A stretch of DNA of 64,000 nucleotides from Takakia lepidozioides (Eukaryota > Streptophyta > Takakiopsida > Takakiales > Takakiaceae), in assembly GCA_030704615.1 (NCBI GenBank), contig CM060734.1, positions 49,678,042 through 49,742,041 of the forward strand, read 5' to 3'. The position numbers and the translations under genes were made by a program. Each line of letters opens with the position of its first letter. Position 1 is the stretch's first letter. Shown piece by piece: positions 43,392 to 54,972 of this stretch. Under the pieces are notes generated by a model. The model ran no database searches, was not told the DNA's origin, and saw only the letters and a list, made by a program, of their open reading frames with translations.

Positions 43392-45100
43392 TGTAACGCG
43401 AGCCCTCAACATTGACACTAGTTCGTCAGAGTAGTTATGCACCCCCACCCATGCCGCAGCGGAAGGGAAGACATAGGCAGACATTCAACAGGTTTCATAA
43501 ATCGTTGACATGAACATGTGATCACGCGCAAGCTTGTGTACCATCTGTAGCTTCACAATCGTAACCCCAGGGTAGGCATCGCCCATGAGAAGAAGTCACT
43601 TTCTAGTTTTTTATAGTCTCCCTTCATAAACAATAGATCCAAACTACACGAATGCCCATCCGGCTCTTTCTCTCATTTTATCTCTACGATGCCAAGGGCT
43701 GAATCCATCGCACTCTAACTATCAAGCCAGAGCATATACTGGATGTTGCATCAGAGGAACCAAAGAGACAACACTGGACTCATGCAAGCACCTAGCTTCT
43801 CATGCATGCAATGATAACCCTCAATGCAATCACTCCATGAAATCCCAGCCAGCTATTAACCTCTATCTCAGCTAAAAGTCAGTTTTGCCCTAGGAGCCTA
43901 GCATGACAAAATGAACACCATGATACTGCCCTCCTTGAAAAGTCAGTACTGCCTAATGCATAATGCGAGTTAGTTTCCCAAAGGGATAGACAGGGTAGCA
44001 ACTAGTAAAGCATGGACTCTTAGTTATTCATCAGTTCCAAATCACCTCATCAACACTCCAAATCTGCAGCTCAAAGCTTTGCTGCCACAAATCCAATCTC
44101 TCCACCAAGAACTACTCTTCCTCCTTCATCTTCCCCACATCACGAGTTCACTGCCTCTAGTTCTACTCGCTATCTCCGCAAAACCAAGAAGAGAACTTTG
44201 CCTGTAGAATCCTGCCTTAAGTCCCTGCCCCACTTGCCTATGCAATTACTGCATCTGCCCCTCCTAAAGTTGATATCTACCCACAATTCCTAGCTGCAGA
44301 GCTGATACTGCCGCCATTGCAGAAAATTGAATGAGCTACAAGCTATGGATGAGTAATTAGCATCCAAATCTAAAGCATGCAGGCCTAGTGTCTACTCCAA
44401 AATAGAAGGTATTAGTAGCTCGAGATGCACACTCGTGGTGCTGCACTCAACCCGCCGCTCCACTCAACCCGCCGCTCCTCATCAAACCCACAGATTTAGG
44501 GCGAACAGATGATGATCGGATGAATGTTTTTCATCCACCGCATCAAAATCCATCCAATGCATTCATCCGTTGAACGCGAATTCATCCAAAAAGACAACCC
44601 CCAAAAATCACACACCCAAAATTTACCACATATTCACACTACAGTTAAAGCTATTCAAACCCCCAACAACCCCCCCCCCTCATGATAAGCTTGCCCACTT
44701 TTTCTACCATTTTTTTCCACTTGTGTTTGAGAAGTGACTGGCCTTCTTCTTGTGTGTATAGACGCAGTTCCTAATGTTCTTTCGAAAAACTTCTATTTAT
44801 GTTAATTGAGGAGTTACAAGCGGACTAAAGATATACATCTTGGTACAATTTGGAGAAGGAGACATAGAGTTTAAACTCTTTAGGACATAGAGATGTGTGA
44901 GTAGTGAGAAGTGAAAGAGAGACAAATGTACAGGTGTCAGGAACTGAATCTAATTTAAAGCTCTTGGTCAGTCGACTTTATCCTTTGCGAGGATTGCAAA
45001 CTCCCAAGTCATTTTTGAATTTAGAGTGCTTGATTTTTCCAAGAGGCAAGTTGGTCAGTATATATCAACTAATTATTCTCATTGTTGGAACATATACGAG
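43392..45100. other. Probable LTR remnant followed by unassigned DNA
   Basis: In the plus sense the block opens TGTAACGCGAGCCCTC directly beside the primer-binding site, as an LTR end should. The far end of this LTR is not identified. 43700-44700 is A/C-rich with no coding frame; 44480-44620 has CATCCA/CATCCG phrases. 44700-45100 shows nothing I can name. Confidence 0.3.
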
Positions 45101-45101
45101 G

Positions 45102-46075
45102 TCAATCTATGTTTTCAATACATTTACGTATACAGTGATAATGTACTTTTATATGTTTAGTGTGTGCGTGAAAAATAGGTTTTAAGCTACTCTGGTTGTC
45201 ACACAAAACAATGGTAGGTTCATGACTTACAATTTGAAGCTTTCCTACCAGATTTCTCAACCATGTTATTTCTTTGGCAACATTTGTTAAAGCTCGATAC
45301 TTAACCTTAGTGTTTAATAGGGCGACTGGTTGCTTCTTGGAGCACCAAGTCACTGTAGAATCTCTGAGACGAAAAACATATGGGCAGTTGTCGAATGACT
45401 CTTATCATTATCCCCCGTCCAATCTACATCGGTGTAACTGCGAGAGGTACTGGTGCCTCGACAAAAGAACAGATCATAATCTACAGTACCATTAATATAC
45501 CTAAAAATCTGTTTCATTGGATCAAGATGGGTTTGTTGTGGCTTGGACATAAACCGACTAATCACACCTAAACTCTTAAAGGTCATGTGTTTGTCAAGTA
45601 GATGAGGGTTCTGACCATTTGCTTGTTTAAAGTGAGGTCTACTTTAGTGAAATTTTCATTTCGACAAGGAATCTGGTTTTTTATGCCATCAAAATAGCTT
45701 GAGACTTACAATCTACCATCGGTCCAACATCTTTTTGAAATATGTACCCTCATGGGGTCACCATAACTCCATCAACCAAACAATGAACTCAAATGGAAGA
45801 TATTGATCAATCAGACCAAATTGTCATCTCGTATGCTTGCTTGATTTGCTCTCTAAGCCATACAATCTTTTCATTGTCATCATCGGTGAGGAGTCTATCG
45901 TCGACATACAAGATCAAGATGATTAACTTTCCATTTTCTCGAAGATCGTAAAGATTATAATATGCATGACTAGTATGATGAAGTCTCTGGGATTTGAGAT
46001 AAGCATCACTTTTTGCACCACTCTTGGACCTTGCTTTAGTCTTATATGGACGACCTATCACCAATGCCATCGGAA
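45102..46075 (-). pseudogene. Ty1-copia RT and RNase H fragment
   Basis: Minus-strand order: end of RT (LRENGKLIILILYVDDRLLT, with the YVDD active-site motif, then EKIVWLREQIKQAYEM), then the conserved GVISRFMSKPQQTHLDPMKQ and RYINGTVDYDLFF, YTDVDWTGDNDKSHSTTAHM (RNase H start, catalytic Asp in DVDW), and RNase H (SKKQPVALLNTKVKYRALTN, CDNQSSLKPI, HTKHIKVHYHCIR). Frames break at 45800 and 45590 and elsewhere. It lies upstream, in minus sense, of the gag at 43.1 kb, so it is the 3' part of a different element. The RNase H Asn in LLNTKVKY replaces the usual Ser/Thr of LS(S/T)TEAEY, and the Glu is Lys, so the catalytic Glu is lost. Confidence 0.85.
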
Positions 46076-46159
46076 TCTCCTTTAGGCATTGACATTCATG
46101 TTGAGCGCAAATTAGTAACTACTCACCACTAGGGTACCGCTTGTGTTTTTTTGGTGTCC

Positions 46160-46205
46160 GTTGATAGGGCCCACCCTCGAAAGGGGGCACTAGCCTCAAG
46201 GCATA
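46160..46205 (+). repeat. Fragment of the SINE-like family at 7.85 kb
   Basis: GATAGGGCCCACCCTCGAAA then GGGGGCACTAGCCTCAAGG resembles TATAGGGCCAACCCCCGAAA and GGGGCAGTAGCTGTAAGG at 7858-7900. Confidence 0.4.
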
Positions 46206-46399
46206 TATTCCAAGCGGTTTGTGGGTATGGACATCCATACAATTTCAATTTGATACTATGTGCGGAAACATCAACGCAACATTGGAAGGAAAGTTGTAGA
46301 TTTAAACGTATACAAATCTAAAGATCCCAACAACTATATTATATGGGATGGAATACACTTTACATAGGCATTTTACAAGATTATAGCAAAGTCGTATTT

Positions 46400-46470
46400 T
46401 ACATATTACTAGGGTAGCCTGTGCCGTTGGCCCAAGTGTCCAATGTCATCTAAGTCCAAGTGCATCAATA
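46400..46470 (-). repeat. Second SINE family, fragment on the minus strand
   Basis: The minus strand reads TGCACTTGGACTTAGATGAC then ACTTGGGCCAACGGCACAGG and CTACCCTAGT, which matches 47152-47205 (plus), including GCACTTGGACTTAGATGACA. Confidence 0.6.
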
Positions 46471-46964
46471 TATCCACCGTCACTCGCTTACCAAATTGCT
46501 TGCCTCTTAGAGAACAAACAGATCACAATGCACTAGTGTATTTTATTGCACAATTTCAAACACAATTGGGAATCTACAGCCTAGGACGAAAACTGATCCA
46601 TCCTCAGTTCATGAGTGCTACATATGACATTCCTTTGGCAAGATATTCTCCGTTCAACTTGCATTCTGTCATGAAATTGGTGGGCGGCTCTAAATATTCT
46701 CATGTTAAAAACGACTTTGCTATCAATACATGAAGCGAGACGTTTGTTTTGTTTTGTTTTGTTTTGTAGCGTCGTTGAGATCTCCCAAACCGCGAGGCCC
46801 TAGCGCGGGTGCTTGGTGCCGTTGGAGAGCCCTCGACGAGGAGGGGTGCACCGGCTTGGTCTCATGATTTTTGGACAAGCGGTGAGGGAGATGTGGAATT
46901 CCAAGTACTTCGGGTCGCTGGAAATTCACAAAAAATAGAAAAAATGGCAAAGCGGGCATTCCTT

Positions 46965-47050
46965 GGACAATGGTTGGAGCCTCGACCGGAGAGATATCAA
47001 GGGAAAGATCTCCGGTTCAAATCTGGTCGTAGGCTCTGTGGAAAAAAACT
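46965..47050 (+). repeat. Second tRNA-like SINE family, copy A (3' part)
   Basis: GAGATATCAAGGGAAAGATC, then the B-box-like CCGGTTCAAATCTGG, GTCGTAGGCTCTGTGG and an A run. The same series recurs at 47210-47271. Confidence 0.65.
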
Positions 47051-47059
47051 TACTTAGAT

Positions 47060-47272
47060 GGCATTGGACACTTGGGCCAATGGCAAAGGCTATCCTAGAG
47101 GTTGCATTTGGGCCTCGATATAGGAAATGCACTTTGATACATAGGGGATTGCACTTGGACTTAGATGACAGACACTTGGGCCAACGGCACAAGCTACCCT
47201 ACAGCACTTGGAGATATCAAGGGAAAGGTCTCCGATTCAAATCTGGTCGTAGGCTCTATGGAAAAAAAAATG
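47060..47272 (+). repeat. Second tRNA-like SINE family, copy B
   Basis: It contains GGACACTTGGGCCAATGGCA, an inner near-duplicate (GACACTTGGGCCAACGGCAC at 47167), then GAGATATCAAGGGAAAGGTC, the B-box-like GATTCAAATCTGG and a nine-A tail. A-box-like and B-box-like motifs plus the A tail suggest a pol III retroelement. Confidence 0.65.
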
Positions 47273-47279
47273 ATTCGAT

Positions 47280-47866
47280 ATGGTCTCTCGAGGGCTTAGC
47301 AAACATATTGAAAACATTTGATATCATATACTTACAAACAAGATGAAATGTTCTTTGGCAAGTCTTCACTTTTATTTGGACATCATTTGCAAAAGTAACA
47401 GTCATGGCTGCTGCAGCCTTGTGTTGCTTTGGTCCATTAAAGAATGTTTATCCTTTCTATATCCTCTTATTGTGTTCTAATTTGCTTGTCCCTTTAATTC
47501 TTTACATAGGGATTTACCACAAGCACTTAGTTTGAGGAATTTGTCTCATTGTAAGGGCAAGTGTGGTATTCATCACCGCTCACTCCTTTCAGTTGCAATT
47601 CAGCCTTTCTCTTCAAAAATCTCTGCAGGACTTCTCCTGTCCTTTGAGCTAGATAAGTAGCATTCAAGCCCACTTCCATATCCTTGTGGAACAATAAGCA
47701 TTTCAATACTTCAGTGGATGGATAAGGGCAGTCGGGTCCTTCCGTAGCACGACAGGCGCCTTCATGAACAATGTGGGTCCAGTCGGCTTAGCCATTTGTA
47801 AATATATTTGCCCACACTAGCAAACTCTAAAGTGGCTCTTAATAGTCATGCCGGCTTTGGCCGGAG

Positions 47867-47900
<34 letters not shown>

Positions 47901-48560
47901 GAATTCCCACGTTTTGTTGCGAGTTCTAGAATCCATCTCCTACTGCATTGTCATCCGTCAACCACTAATGTGAGAAGCCATTTTGATAGAGGTTGATTCA
48001 AAAGGCAACTCCACAACATTAACATAGTTATGAAACCGTAGTCATGAAACTGAGGGCTTTATTTGATTTGTTGAGACTTTATTGGCTCTTGAGTAGAGAC
48101 CAATTCTGGAAAGTCTCTTGATAACTTAGGTGTAATGATAATAGCTGTAAGGGAACGAATTGGGATGAGGTGGATTTATTTGAAGCATTTGTGAATGGAG
48201 GCGTGTTGAATTATTGTGTAGGGCGTGAATGCTGTCATTATGGATGCCTGCTCGGATGACGGTGAGTGGCCCAGTCGACCACCTCCTGCGTCCGATAGTG
48301 TCCACCTCCTGCGTCCGATAGCAAGGATTAGTGGAGCATTTTTTTTTCTGTCTTTGGAGGATGGATGCACTGGGATATTGATTGTGACAAAATGTAAACT
48401 CAATGAAGTGGATGGTGAGGTTGGGGGAGAGAGTAGTAGGTTGGGGGGGCAGAACTCGTCAACCTTCCAAAGGGTAAGAGACCACCTTCACCGAAATGGG
48501 TATTCAAGAGCAAAGCCCATGGAACCCCATAGAAATTGAAAGCCTGACTTGTTGCTTGAG
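47280..48560. other. Unassigned stretch with repeat fragments
   Basis: It holds the SINE-like fragment 47828-47900 with a CT microsatellite, and a 20-bp direct duplication (CCACCTCCTGCGTCCGATAG) at about 48278-48322. A plus frame 48225-48539 has no recognised family. Confidence 0.3.
47828..47898 (+). repeat. SINE-like fragment ending in a CT microsatellite
   Basis: AGTGGCTCTTAATAGTCATG then CCGGCTTTGGCCGGAGTC and about 13 CT units; partner of 7905-7950. Confidence 0.6.
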
Positions 48561-48574
48561 GATATGAATAGAGA

Positions 48575-48695
48575 GTAGACATTGACTTTAAAGATACTTT
48601 TGCTCCAGTGGTAAAGTGGTCAACAATTCGATCAGTATTGGCATTGGCTGCCCAAAATGGTTGGTCTATTTTTCACATGGATGTGAAAATGACAT
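48575..48695 (+). pseudogene. Ty1-copia reverse transcriptase fragment, plus strand
   Basis: A plus frame reads DIDFKDTFAPVVKWSTIRSV then LALAAQNGWSIFHMDVKMTF. This is the highly conserved start of copia RT (family: D...TFAPV.K...IR..LALAA...W...QMDV..AF). It breaks off after the first catalytic Asp (HMDVK). Confidence 0.85.
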
Positions 48696-48734
48696 TCTTG
48701 AGGGAATCTAGCCTAAGAAGTGTAAATGTCTCAG

Positions 48735-49000
48735 GCTAAAGGCTTCACTGAGTCCAACGTATGTAATTGCAATGAACTCTTTCTCATTCGCTGGGTCACT
48801 TGGTGATTCATCGAAGTGCACATATAGTCTACCTATCACAAGATGAAGGATTATGGAGCCGATAACCCTTGGTTGAAGAGTCATATCCAACCATGATACA
48901 TTTTGTTGATTTAGAATCAAGCTTTTCTCTCTCTTGTTCGCATGAACGTGAGCTGCGCACCAAATACACATATGTTGCCAAAAAAACATTTTCGTGTGCA
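48735..49000 (-). pseudogene. Ty1-copia integrase C-terminal fragment, minus strand
   Basis: In one minus-strand frame: EREKLDSKSTKCIMVGYDSS then TKGYRLHNPSS, the conserved post-integrase segment (...KLD.KS.KC...GY....KGYRL..P). Stops follow. It faces the RT fragment at 48575-48695, so the two come from different copies or a rearranged one. Confidence 0.8.
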
Positions 49001-49284
49001 TGAGCCTCTACAGATTGGCCTAGCCAGTATCACAGTACTCACAAAAATGCAAAAAACCTGGCCTGGACGCCTTCTGCTGAGCCTAACAAGGCCCTAGAAG
49101 GTGCAGTATGTCTAGATCCAGAACAGCGCATGGGTTTATAAGCACGCCACATTAGAACTAGTCCCTGTAGAACTTCCATTCAAGACAGGTAGCTAACTTT
49201 GCGCCTATATATGTTTACGTACAACTATCCAGAGGGATTCAATTTGAACACTGTGGATTTTTAACAGACAATTGGCCCACGAAA

Positions 49285-50251
49285 CTAACTGTAGCGACTG
49301 TTGGCCAGTCTCTCCAGCTCCTGCACATAAAGGTTTGTCCCATTCATGATGAAGGGAACGAATACATCAGCTTTTGGCTGTGACGGGCTAAACCGGAACG
49401 CCCACCTCACAAAGGTTTTCCCCTCCGCTTCCTCAGTTGCCTGCAGGAACAACATAACATGTAAGAACCCTGAATGCAATCATCCGATGCAGCTCTCGAC
49501 ATGAAATGAATTTGAGCTATGGTTATCGAAACATTCACTTCCATAGGGACCACGAATCCCGTCAATCTGTCTGACACACAACCGGCTCAGACGCCGACAG
49601 TATCGGGATAGAATGAACTCCTAGAGACGAAATCACGATTATCTCACTTGCCTCCCTACCAGGCTTCTCTTGCTCTTCAGACACAGACTTCGCTACTTGA
49701 GAGTCTGGCATCCAATCGTGGCTCTAAAGGTTGGACCTGCGCTAGCGGGAGGACGACAATCTGCAACTCTCTTAATGCAGCATAAAATGACAAGCCAAAG
49801 CACATCATTACATGGTGGCTTCATGGATCGAATCAACGATGTCTTTTCGTAGTAGGATGCCAATGGAAACAATGGACTGCGGGTACATAAATTGACAGCA
49901 TTTAAATCAACTGAACTTTTTTTTCTACACTGGACTTACCTGAAATGTGGAATAGTATCCAGTTTCGACGCCCGTATTGCTTTCCAAGAAGACGTAGGAG
50001 AACGCGTGGTGATTGTTGTCGATTTCGACCAGTTTCTGAGTTGCCCACTGAGCACTGTTGGTGTCTGTGCGGCCTGGAATGCCTGAAACCTTCCGGATGC
50101 ATCCAGCTACCCGGTTCTCCCCTTCTATGGATTCGATATGGAGCACATTGGGATACCCAAAAAAGTCAGATGCAACTTCCCACACTTTGCTCAGGGGAGC
50201 AGCAACCGACTTCTCTACTACCCCACTCCAAGTCCCATTTTCAGACGCCAT
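49285..50251 (-). CDS. SRPBCC (START/Bet v1-like) lipid-binding family protein, two exons
   Basis: Exon 1 is 50251-49940 (donor TTTCAG|GTAAGT), exon 2 is 49440-49285 (acceptor TTCCTGCAG). The joined frame gives 155 aa, the usual size. It starts MASENGTWSGVVEKSVAAPL then SKVWEVASDFFGYPNVLHIE, the classic opening of the plant polyketide cyclase/lachrymatory-factor-synthase-like group (W.G.V...V.AP...VW....DF....), continues GCIRKVSGIPG, then YVFLESNTGVETGYYSTFQ and, in exon 2, TFVRWAFRFSP and a C-terminal helix YVQELERLANSRYS. These proteins hold hydrophobic ligands in a cavity; relatives include PYR/PYL ABA receptors and PR-10, but the PYL gate and latch loops are not evident. An in-frame Met 15 codons upstream (50296) is possible; I prefer the inner one because family members start there. 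No lesion, so probably functional. The ligand is unknown. Confidence 0.85.
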
Positions 50252-50299
50252 TGACGATACCAGCGAGAGGGCTCTCGCGTGGTGGCTGGGTGCCAAATT

Positions 50300-53200
50300 T
50301 ACTCAGATTCTGCTCCCAGACAGTGAGCGAAGCACTCATAGTGCAGATGAGAGTGGAACCATCAAATTATACTCTCGAGTACTAACCCATTGAACAGTGA
50401 TCGGTGACCGCAGTAACTACTGTAATTTCAAGCCCGTGTTCCATGTAAAAATGCAACATCAGCTCATCAAACACTGTGATCCAAACAACCCATGATATAG
50501 CGCAGATTGGATAGCTGAGAGTGAGAGGGTGATAGATTTTGCCGTACATACAAAGTTCTAACTAGCGTCACGTACGCCGGGAATCCTGCTGACTGCCCTC
50601 AGCGCTGGTCGGATTGGTCACTCCAATTGGTCACTACCACATGCGCAAAAGAACCCTCACTGCACTCCAAAAAAGCTCAGTACAGACTCCATTCTTTAAT
50701 CTTGTAACGGTTCATGGGCCTGGCCACTGTGGGTTCCTGTGCACAGCACGGCTCCTTTCTCTGACTACTGCGTCCTATTGGCCCCAGCTTCCGCCTGCCC
50801 TTTCCCAAGATTGTAGTCTCTCATCATATTTCTCCACTTTCCAACTTTGCCGACTGCACCTACATAATCTTGAAATTATCATGGTTCGCACACTCACGAC
50901 GACATTAAATGTCCATCTGCTCATGGAAGCTGAGGAGTCATCCATCGCAGTCATGAACATTTCCAGCTCACAAGGTATATCGAGACTTGAATGGGAGACC
51001 AGGCAAGGCCCACCTCCATGCAGACATCAACCTGCTGGTCGGCGCTCAGGGCCGGCAGTGCAGTAGCCTTCAGCTCTTGGGAAACTGTGATTCTGCCACC
51101 CATCACTTACATTTGCAGGTGCTGCTTGCCATCTATCTCCCTAGCCGTCTCATGTGCATGTGTAGATTCAACAACAATCTGTGATGAAATGAATCCAATG
51201 TAAAAACATATGCAGAAATCTTGGCTCTCAGTCCACCTTTCTGAACACCGCCAACCTACACCTGCAGGCCTTATTATGTAGTCCACCAATTTTCAGAACC
51301 TTTCGTACGTACCGTTTTGCAAGGGGGATCCATCATCCAACCCATAACCCCTTTGAACTCAGGGTGGCCCATGGCAGGCAACCGCAGCATTTGTAGTAGG
51401 CCGTGTGGGGCGGGACCCGTATCAACCCCCCCTTTGGTCGGGTCGCAGGACGGGCCCCCCCTGCCAGGGTGGGCAAGAAGCCAGCCACTCTCGAGCAGTG
51501 GGCGCAGGATCTCTGGATGCTACTCCGATGCAAGAAAGCCTGGAGACCAAAGAGAAGAAGCCCCACACCTGCTGCCAATCTGCATAAAAAGGTGTGATCG
51601 AATGTGGGCTACCCAAAACACGACATTGCATCCAAACAACTGCAGATATGTAAGATTGCATATCCAATGGTCGATTTCTAAGGCAATGCAATGATGGCGT
51701 GCCGGTTTGTGGAGGCTACGCTACGTCCAAAGTTACATATTCTTCATAGAACTCGTACTCTCTGGCCGAGAGCAACTTGCATAATCCCAAAACCTGCCTG
51801 ATATCCAATGAATGTCTGCTTGCGAACCTTCGGTGAAATCTTTCACTCATTCTTCTGCAAGTTCGGGTAATGGACCCTTCGTGAAGTGAAAGTAATATCG
51901 GCTGGGTCCAACGGCAGTGATCAAGCCCCCAGGGCGGGTCCTCAGATCGTGGAAACTTCTCCGGGCAAGTGCTTTACACCATTTATATAGGAGAAGTGGG
52001 GTGACAGGACACAGTTCCCGATTGAGATGTGGGGGCAATCCCTCACTGCAGGCGGCGGCGCATGTCCTGCAGCGACGTCGCCACCCTTGCTATTCTGTCC
52101 TATGTTATCAACTGAGATGTTCTTTTTGCAGAGCAAGAGTTGCAGAAGCAAGAATGTGTGACCATTACGTCTCAAGCTTGCGTTCATGAAGCACAGTTCA
52201 TAACGAATATCCTCACTTTTGGTCCATAATGAAATGATCAGAATATGACACAGTTTTTTATAAGATCCTTGTCCCAAAAAATACTGAATAAAGGGTCACC
52301 CAGTTGCAGTCCAGTTGTACTGCATGCTATATAATAAGTTAGTAAACTCAGGATGGTTCTCCCACTGGTACAGTGAACGAAGCAGGCCGAAACCCAAGAT
52401 TGGTGCAATGATTTTGATACGCTTCGCGCTGAGTGTGCAGGGACCACTCGTCGGAACCGACACTCGAGCCGCCCCCTCGCATGATAGCTTGAACCTCTGA
52501 TTTGTCGGAACAACCGTTACAAAACAGCTGTGGAGGTTTACGTATGTGTTTCCTATAGTTGGGAGATACGTGAGCTTGCTTGCAGGAGGTGAAAACTCAG
52601 TACGAATACAGAATAATCTGTTTCAATGTTCAGTTCCAGGAGAGTTCTAGCGATCTACACAATGCATGCCCTGGACATGGCCCCACTGCAAATCGAATGG
52701 AAGAACTTTGATGTAACTTTTGCACATGACCCAATGACCTTGAAGAGTGACATTCAAGGTCTTCTTGCAAGTTCGAATCGAATTTTCCAGTCGCAACGTA
52801 GTGGGTCCTTTGAGCGAGGACGGGAGAAGTCAAACTATCCCACGATTGAAGTGATTTGGCACGGGACCACACTGAGATTTCGGAAGGATAACATCCTTTG
52901 GTGGACGAGCAGGAGACAACTTGAAGAGTGTACGCATGAAACGTAGGCCAAGAGAGAGACACAAGACGCAGGTAATCTGTTAGGATCAGCTGGGCAGCAT
53001 TCATTGCACAGCTACTGAAGTGTGCTACGGACCTACTGATTATTGTGGTAGGGTTGATATTTGAATGGCGGCCCACTTCTTTTGACAGACAGAATGTAAG
53101 GTTATGCTTCCACCGAAAATGTTACCATGTCTTTGGGCGGCTACTTCCGGATGCTGGGACAGCACGCTGCAGAATCTCTCGCATGAGCCGGTGTCTCTCT

Positions 53201-54140
53201 ACAAGGAGATTTGAGGGGAAATCAGAGGTTCAAATTCAAATGTATGATGCTAAGGCTGAATCCAGCCCAGTACAATTCAAAGATGCCCTCATGTTGGTTG
53301 TGTCCTACATGGGCCAGAAGAAAGAGATGTGGCAAGAGCTTCTACGCACTTGGCAGGTATGGTCTATGAAGTCTTGTTTGCTCTAGCATTGGAAGATCAG
53401 GGTGACTCTATAGGGCTTATGTGATATACATGACCAGTTATGCCATTTCACATACAGTGGTAGCTTCGAAGGACCATAACATGTCGCCCTTCTCCTGCAA
53501 GACTATTTCTAAAATCCTCTTTTATGAAGGGTGGTTGAACCCACTGTGTTTTTTGCAGGTTGATTTTCAGATTAATAGTAGGTTCATGGATACTACCTAT
53601 AGCCTTGCCGATCTTCTTGCAAAGTTTTTTTGGTCTAAGTTAATTGGCAGGGATAAGGATACACCGGAAAATCTTTAAATGTTATGCATGCAGAGTAAGT
53701 AAAACACATTTATAGATATATAACAACTAACCATAACGGAGGGCATAATATCCTACAATATCAATTATAAAAGTACATATAAACGAGATCAACTAGATGG
53801 AAAATAATATTTACTCATTGATTACAATTAAAATAAGCAAAAAGGTCCATTTGTTGAGAATAGGATGTCCCGACGATGATCATACAACACTTTTTCAATT
53901 GACAACCATTTTGAGAGCAAAGGATTAGTGTCTTGAAGTTGTTGTTCACTGTATAGCTGGAGTATGTAGCGTGACATTAACTTCTGAAAATAACGCTGTG
54001 GGCTCTTGTGGAATCAAAATTTCCTCTTTGTCGTGCTCCTTGACTTCTTCCGCTGGACTAATCATGTCCTAAACTCATCCTCCTTTAGTTGAGATAAATA
54101 AAACTGGGACTCAAAATGAACAAACTCCAAGGCATCCATG
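50300..54140. other. Long intergenic stretch, no gene assigned
   Basis: The SRPBCC gene's promoter should lie in the first few hundred bases above 50251. Frames such as 50614-51066, 52626-52946 and 53045-53386 on plus have fairly balanced composition and could be exons of unrecognised genes; the peptide FKDALMLVVSYMGQKKEMWQ then ELLRTWQ before a GTATGG donor at 53357 and a following segment after TTTTTTGCAG at about 53560 (VDFQINSRFMDTTYSLADLL) look exon-like. I recognise no family in them. Confidence 0.3.
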
Positions 54141-54972
54141 GTCAAATCCAGTGTTGGGCGGTTCTTGCATTTGTGAAGGAACCTTCGGTTCCGGTTCCAC
54201 AATTATTTCAAGAGACGGTTTCGGATCTGGTTCCGGTTTTTTTTTATTGAGCCGGTTCCGGTCCAGTTCCGGATCCATCTTTTAAACATGGGGGCGGTTC
54301 CGGTTACCGGTTAGTTGCTGATAAAAACCATCGGTTCCGGTTAGGTTCCGGTTCTATTTTAAAAATATATTTGTTGAATTTAATTAGATTTAAAATATTT
54401 TATCAGTCCGGTAGATTAAATAGCAGTGTATTCACATATTTGAACTAAAATCCAACGATTTTGTTAGTTCACTAACACAAAAAAACAAACAAAAATACTC
54501 TAAATAAACTGGTAGAAGAAAATGGGTAAAATTTTATGGGTTGAAAGTACTATTCAGCTACCTGGCAAGTATTGGCATCTTCAAACATTTTATTGATGAA
54601 CTTAGCCAGGATATCATGGAGCTGGAGATTGAGCCCAAGATCTCATGGCGCTGAAGCATTGAACATAGAATCTCATGGCCTTCAAGCATTGAACCCAGGA
54701 TCTCGGGCGCTTGAGAGCATTAAAGTTTTGCCATGGGCCACCGGCCCCACCAAGGGGTCAAGAACCCGAACCTGTTTTTACCCCCCCTCACCCGTTTTTC
54801 TCCGGTTCTCACACCCAGCAGGAACCGCCGGTTCGGCTCTACGCCAATCCCCATTAGCAGGTTCCGGTTCCGGGTCAGGTTTTGTAGGAATGGGCCCGGT
54901 TCCGGTTAACCTGAACATGAACCGACGGTTAACCTGGGTCCCGGCGGGTAACCGCCCAACACTGGTCGAAAC
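54141..54972. mobile_element. Non-autonomous hAT-type element, copy 2
   Basis: The element spans 54149-54964 (816 bp), with the same CAGTGTTGGGCGGTT inverted ends as the copy at 33838-34567. Its flanks GTCAAATC (54141-54148) and GTCGAAAC (54965-54972) match at six of eight positions, so the target duplication is decayed. Its left subterminal part is nearly the same as copy 1 (GGTTCTTGC, TTGTGAAGGAACCTTCGG, AGAGACGGTT, GGTTACCGGTTAGTTGCTG), with an extra segment, and it has GGTTCC arrays on both sides. The middle differs. Older than copy 1 by its duplication. Confidence 0.88.

Noticed and set aside
50058-50393. Plus-strand 111-codon frame
   Set aside because: It is antisense to exon 1 of the SRPBCC gene, which has family motifs and correct splice sites.
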